This document shows, piece after piece, positions 24,931 through 28,152 of a stretch of 28,152 bases of DNA. The notes beneath the pieces are model-generated. The model was not told where the DNA came from. It was given only the letters and a program-made list of their open reading frames with translations, and made no database searches. How positions within the stretch are numbered: position 1 is the stretch's first letter; every line of letters starts with the position of its first letter. Position numbers and translations under genes: made by a program. Source of the stretch: FW021-bin31 sp964478125 (GTDB lineage Bacteria > Bacteroidota > Bacteroidia > Chitinophagales > Chitinophagaceae); NCBI GenBank assembly GCA_964478125.1, contig CAYZGR010000040.1, positions 1 to 28,152 of the forward strand. Direction: 5' to 3'.

Positions 24931-25404
24931 CTATAATGCGAAACGGATGCCCAAACCTCCCCATACATTGAAACCGCCGCTGGGGATGCTGATCTCAGGT
25001 TGAATATCCAGGCTCAGATCGATAGGCGCATTATTAAATTTGTAATCGATACCCAGTACGCCGTCAATTCCAAAGAAGGCGCCGCTTTCCTTATAGCCCG
25101 AGTTCCAGAAACCTATATGCGCCCCGGGGCCTACGTACCATTTCAGGCCGGGAGCTCCTGCAATAGGACCGTGAAATTCGTACAGTCCTGCCAGGTTGAA
25201 CCAGTGGGGGCCAAAGTTTAAAAGTCCTTCAATGGCCCTGTCAGCCTGAAAGAAATGTTTTACATCCAGAGCGCCGCCGCCCCAGCCGACTTTTACACCT
25301 ATCCCCGTCCGGTAATCATGCCCCATGGCCTGGGCGTCAGAGCGGGTTGAGAAAGAAACTAAACATACTGTAGAAATAGCGATAACAAATAATAACTTTT
25401 TCAT
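24931..25404 (-). CDS. Small outer-membrane beta-barrel protein (OmpX/opacity-like)
   Basis: This 157-aa protein has a signal peptide (MKKLLFVIAISTVCLVSFSTRSDAQ). Its mature part of about 130 residues is made of alternating polar/hydrophobic strands with Gly and aromatic residues (TGIGVKVGWGG, LAGLYEFHGPI, LKWYVGPGAHIGFWNSG, FFGIDGVLGIDYKF, IDLSLDIQPEISI). It ends with GGLGIRFAL, a plausible last barrel strand. The size fits an eight-stranded barrel. It stands alone, with a strong terminator 18 nt after its stop codon. Function is unknown; structural or adhesion roles are typical for such barrels. Confidence 0.82.
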   Translation of the reverse strand: MKKLLFVIAISTVCLVSFSTRSDAQAMGHDYRTGIGVKVGWGGGALDVKHFFQADRAIEGLLNFGPHWFNLAGLYEFHGPIAGAPGLKWYVGPGAHIGFWNSGYKESGAFFGIDGVLGIDYKFNNAPIDLSLDIQPEISIPSGGFNVWGGLGIRFAL

Positions 25405-25485
25405 AAATAAAGGATTGATTTTAAATTAATAAGCGCTTCTCCGGCTGTTTTACCTCTCTCCTCAAAAACTTTGCCAACTTAAGGT

Positions 25486-26754
25486 TTAATTCATATTCCG
25501 GTCCGGCGCCCTTAAGGCAGCCCCTTCCGCGTTTCCTGATGAGAGCGGTCTTTTCTTTGAACTTCTAAATAGGTATTCATAGCCAATGATGCCCGAGATC
25601 AGGGAGGCTATTAATACAGATATCTTGGCGATATCCTGGATCTCTACCTCCCCAAAAGCCAGCGTGGCAATAAAAATAGACATGGTAAAGCCAATCCCTG
25701 CCAGTAGCCCGACGCCGATCATTTGTTTCCATTTTGTATTATCCGGTAAGGCGGCTATATTCAATTTGGTGGAAAGGAAGGAAAACAACAGCACGCCCAC
25801 AGGCTTTCCAATGACCAGTCCCAGAATAATCCCAAGGGTGATGGGGGATTCAAAGATATGTCCCATTTCTTTCGGGAAGATGATGGCGGTGTTGGCTAAG
25901 GCGAACAGCGGCATGACCACAAAATTAACAAAATGCGTAAGTTTATTTTCCATGTCGGAAATGCGGGATACGGGGATGCAAAAGGCCAGCAACACTCCTG
26001 CAATGGTGGCATGAACACCGGAATTGAGGATGCAGTACCACATTACTATTCCGATCAGCATGTAAGGAAACATTCTTTTTACTTTTAAAAGATTTAAGGC
26101 AATAGCCACGCACATAGCGCCCAGGCCGATAAAGAGGTAGGTTAAACTCAGATTGGAGGAGTAAAAAATGGCAATGACCAGTATGGCGCCCAGATCGTCT
26201 ATGATCGCCAGGGCAGCCAGGAAAATCTTAAGCTGGATCGGGGCCCTGTTTCCAAGCAGCGATAAAACGCCCAGAGAAAAGGCAATGTCCGTTGCCATGG
26301 GTATGCCCCACCCATGGTGGAAAGGCGTGTCCCCGTTAAAGGCAAAGTAAATAAGAGCCGGCACCACCATACCCCCTAATGCTGCGCATACCGGAAGCAT
26401 GGATTTACGTATAGAGGCCAGCTCACCGATCATCAGTTCTCTTTTTATTTCCATGCCTACGAGGAAGAAGAAGAGGACCATCAGCGCGTCATTTACCCAT
26501 AACAGGTAATTATGAGGCAAGTGTAAAGCAGTACCTCCAAGATGGGTCCTGATATTCCAGAAACCGGTATAAGCCTCCCGGGAAAAGTCCATGTTTGAAA
26601 AAAACAGGGATAGTACCGTGCATGCGATAAGAACAATTCCCACCGCACGGCTGTCGTTCATGAAGGTTCGCAGAGGGCTGATGACGCGCTTGCTAAAGGT
26701 CCGAAATTTTTCTCTGCGAGAGTCCGGTTGCCGGCTCCTGTCTGTCTTTTCCAT
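25486..26754 (-). CDS. nhaA: Na+/H+ antiporter NhaA
   Basis: NhaA is an inner-membrane antiporter exporting Na+ in exchange for H+, for pH and salt homeostasis. The 422-aa protein has about 12 hydrophobic helices and clear family segments: NDALMVLFFFLVGMEIKREL, GWGIPMATDIAFSLGVL and LAALAIIDDLGAILVIAIFY. Asp156, Asp186 and Asp187 occupy the positions of E. coli Asp133, Asp163 and Asp164, with the same 30-residue spacing. The N-terminal extension of about 20 charged residues overlaps the 3' end of the upstream OstA-like gene by 62 nt, so a slightly later start is possible. However, the next ATG (in FMNDSRAVG) would trim the first conserved part. Confidence 0.95.
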   Translation of the reverse strand: MEKTDRSRQPDSRREKFRTFSKRVISPLRTFMNDSRAVGIVLIACTVLSLFFSNMDFSREAYTGFWNIRTHLGGTALHLPHNYLLWVNDALMVLFFFLVGMEIKRELMIGELASIRKSMLPVCAALGGMVVPALIYFAFNGDTPFHHGWGIPMATDIAFSLGVLSLLGNRAPIQLKIFLAALAIIDDLGAILVIAIFYSSNLSLTYLFIGLGAMCVAIALNLLKVKRMFPYMLIGIVMWYCILNSGVHATIAGVLLAFCIPVSRISDMENKLTHFVNFVVMPLFALANTAIIFPKEMGHIFESPITLGIILGLVIGKPVGVLLFSFLSTKLNIAALPDNTKWKQMIGVGLLAGIGFTMSIFIATLAFGEVEIQDIAKISVLIASLISGIIGYEYLFRSSKKRPLSSGNAEGAALRAPDRNMN

Positions 26755-28152
26755 TATCTAGATTTTTGGGTGGCCGAAGCAGCTCTTCTTTCGATCGCGG
26801 CCGTTTATCTGCTTCCCATCGGAAGTCTTTTAATCTTTTATCTTCTTCCTGTAAGCCCACCGGGTTCTTAAAAGTACCGGAGGCTTCTTTTATAAAAACG
26901 ACTTTATTTAACTGGTTATCTTTAAAATAAAGCCGGATAGAGGCGGAGGTGGTCTGATTGACTCCCACAAAAGCCCCGCTGTCTTCTTGTGCCCAATAAA
27001 TGCTTTCGGCATTGCCCTGAACTTCCATCCATTTCAACTGGCTGCTGTCGTTAAAGTAGCCGGTAATGACGTTTCCCTTGATTTGGTTGTACTGGTCGGG
27101 ACCGACCTTATTGATGATCATGGCATTTTCCTGCAAAATGAGACGGGATGCTTTTTGATCTTGGGTAAACAGCACGATGGTATCGCCTGTCAATTGGGTG
27201 ACGCCCGTCCATAAAACCGGGTTTCCGTAGAACCGAAATGTGGAATCTATATCCGAATAATGAAGGCTGTCTGCAATACCCTGCAGGGAGTCTGAAAAGA
27301 GCCGCACGTGATAATAGGCGATCATATTCCGCAGCTCGGCAGTATCTTTCTTTGCAGGGGTGGAAATCGTATCTGCCGGCTGTAATGGTTTTTCTTTTTT
27401 TAAGGGTGGAGGTAATTTGTTCTCTTCCTGTTTTTCCCCGGACGGCTTATTGATCACAATGGATGGACGGGCTGTAATCCGGTCGGGGATCCGTATGGTA
27501 TCCTGCCCGTGCCTCCTGATGACGGGAGGGAGGTAGTAAAGGTTCTTTGATCTTTGAGTAGTCGAAAGAGCTGAGGAGATCGAATCACCGGGAAGATGGG
27601 AGGTAGAATCTACCCCGGCTTTTAAAGAATCCCTGAAATTTTTAACTACCGGGTTATCCGGTTGGATATAGACGTACGATAAGGTGTCGGAACCGGCCGT
27701 ATCGGGTTTTAGAGTTGCCGTATCCCGGATAACGGGACCGGAAAATAAAGTGTCACTTGCTATAAACAATGTATCCGATTTTTGTGACAGGATCAACAGC
27801 GGATTTTGAGTAGCCATTATCGTTCGCTGCTCCTGCCGGGAAATGGCATATTGGGATTTAACCGTAGCCTGCCCGGAAGTATCGGACCATGTAACATTTC
27901 CGAAAGCCCTGCCGATCCCTGCCATTTTGTCAAAGTTGAGGCTGTCCGCGGTTAACAGTCCCGTACTGTCTTTGATGGTAGGCTGGTCGCATAAATGGGC
28001 GTATTGCCTGTCTGTATTATAATACCCGCATGAGGTATAAATAATAGTTTTACCGGTATTGATTGCGGTAGGGGCCACAAAAGTGGCAATATGTGAAAGG
28101 GTGTTGTACTTTAAAGTATCGGTTGTTAAAGTATATTGGGGATTGTTGAGTT
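26693..28152 (-). CDS. OstA/LptA-like protein, 5' end cut by the window
   Basis: This long protein resembles Bacteroidota 'OstA-like' proteins, related to the LptA/LptD periplasmic beta-jellyroll that carries lipopolysaccharide to the outer membrane. The frame stays open from 28078 to the window edge and the extra residues (NPQYTLTTDTLKYNTLSHIA) fit the fold, so the true start lies outside and the GTG at 28078 is not the start. Repeating strand units are visible: LLTADSLNFD, GIADSLHYSDIDSTFRFYGNPVLW, QLTGDTIVLFTQ and QIKGNVITGYF. A Pro/Lys-rich middle linker (NKLPPPLKKEKPLQPAD) separates two such regions. The C-terminal tail is basic and disordered-looking and overlaps nhaA. A role in LPS export is a family inference. 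Confidence 0.78.
   Translation of the reverse strand, partial: LNNPQYTLTTDTLKYNTLSHIATFVAPTAINTGKTIIYTSCGYYNTDRQYAHLCDQPTIKDSTGLLTADSLNFDKMAGIGRAFGNVTWSDTSGQATVKSQYAISRQEQRTIMATQNPLLILSQKSDTLFIASDTLFSGPVIRDTATLKPDTAGSDTLSYVYIQPDNPVVKNFRDSLKAGVDSTSHLPGDSISSALSTTQRSKNLYYLPPVIRRHGQDTIRIPDRITARPSIVINKPSGEKQEENKLPPPLKKEKPLQPADTISTPAKKDTAELRNMIAYYHVRLFSDSLQGIADSLHYSDIDSTFRFYGNPVLWTGVTQLTGDTIVLFTQDQKASRLILQENAMIINKVGPDQYNQIKGNVITGYFNDSSQLKWMEVQGNAESIYWAQEDSGAFVGVNQTTSASIRLYFKDNQLNKVVFIKEASGTFKNPVGLQEEDKRLKDFRWEADKRPRSKEELLRPPKNLDNGKDRQEPATGLSQRKISDL

Noticed and set aside
28078..28080. GTG as the true start of the OstA-like protein
   Set aside because: The frame stays open to the window edge with fold-consistent residues (NPQYTLTTDTLKYN), so the gene begins outside the window.

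Overview
The window looks like a chromosomal segment of a member of the Bacteroidota, plausibly a Chitinophagaceae- or Sphingobacteria-like bacterium. The evidence is direct and contextual. Several start sites carry the Bacteroidota sigma-factor signature (TAnnTTTG, with TTG about 19-20 nt upstream). Most genes lack a strong Shine-Dalgarno. The gene set is typical of the phylum: a GH144-type glucanase, a TonB receptor with a carboxypeptidase-like N-domain, an OstA-like protein, DUF4294, BshB1 and a Ccm cytochrome c system. The genus cannot be fixed from the sequence alone.

Positions 1-7951 are a carbohydrate-degradation block. It holds a periplasmic GH3 beta-glucosidase and a divergent orphan lipoprotein, followed by a tight rightward unit of GH43 (with a discoidin-like domain), an S1 sulfatase and a GH144/glycoamylase-family lipoprotein. 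The sulfatase stop codon directly abuts the GH144 start. No SusC/SusD pair is visible. A tRNA-Ala(GGC) with a near-consensus promoter follows, then a fumarylacetoacetase-family hydrolase. A roughly 127-bp MITE-like repeat lies at 8873-8999.

Positions 9031-15870 hold a leftward TonB-dependent receptor whose leader is a TPP riboswitch, so it is probably a thiamine-related importer. Divergent from it is a cytochrome c maturation unit: ccmE (with a CxxxY instead of HxxxY heme-binding motif), ccmF, and an exported cysteine-rich rhodanese-like protein overlapping the ccmF 3' end. A DUF4294 gene follows. Positions 15960-18118 hold bacillithiol deacetylase bshB1, a DedA membrane protein and a sterol-desaturase-like fatty acid hydroxylase.

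Positions 18227-20778 hold the most striking feature: a GH9 glucanase gene followed by a NodB-like (CE4-type) deacetylase module. The two are separated only by an A9 run containing A_AAA_AAG and an immediate stop codon. A -1 slip there fuses the two frames exactly. The downstream module has no ATG or GTG start before its core and no signal peptide, so a frameshifted two-domain secreted enzyme (or a homopolymer error or mutation) is the natural reading.

Positions 20779-23203 are visibly AT-richer. They hold a remnant of a GrpB-family gene, an S41 protease with a perfect 17-bp palindrome upstream, and a non-coding gap. Positions 23204-28152 hold housekeeping and envelope genes, all leftward: the NAD(P)H-hydrate repair enzyme NnrE/NnrD, a small outer-membrane barrel protein with a clear terminator, NhaA, and a 5'-truncated OstA-like protein running off the window end.
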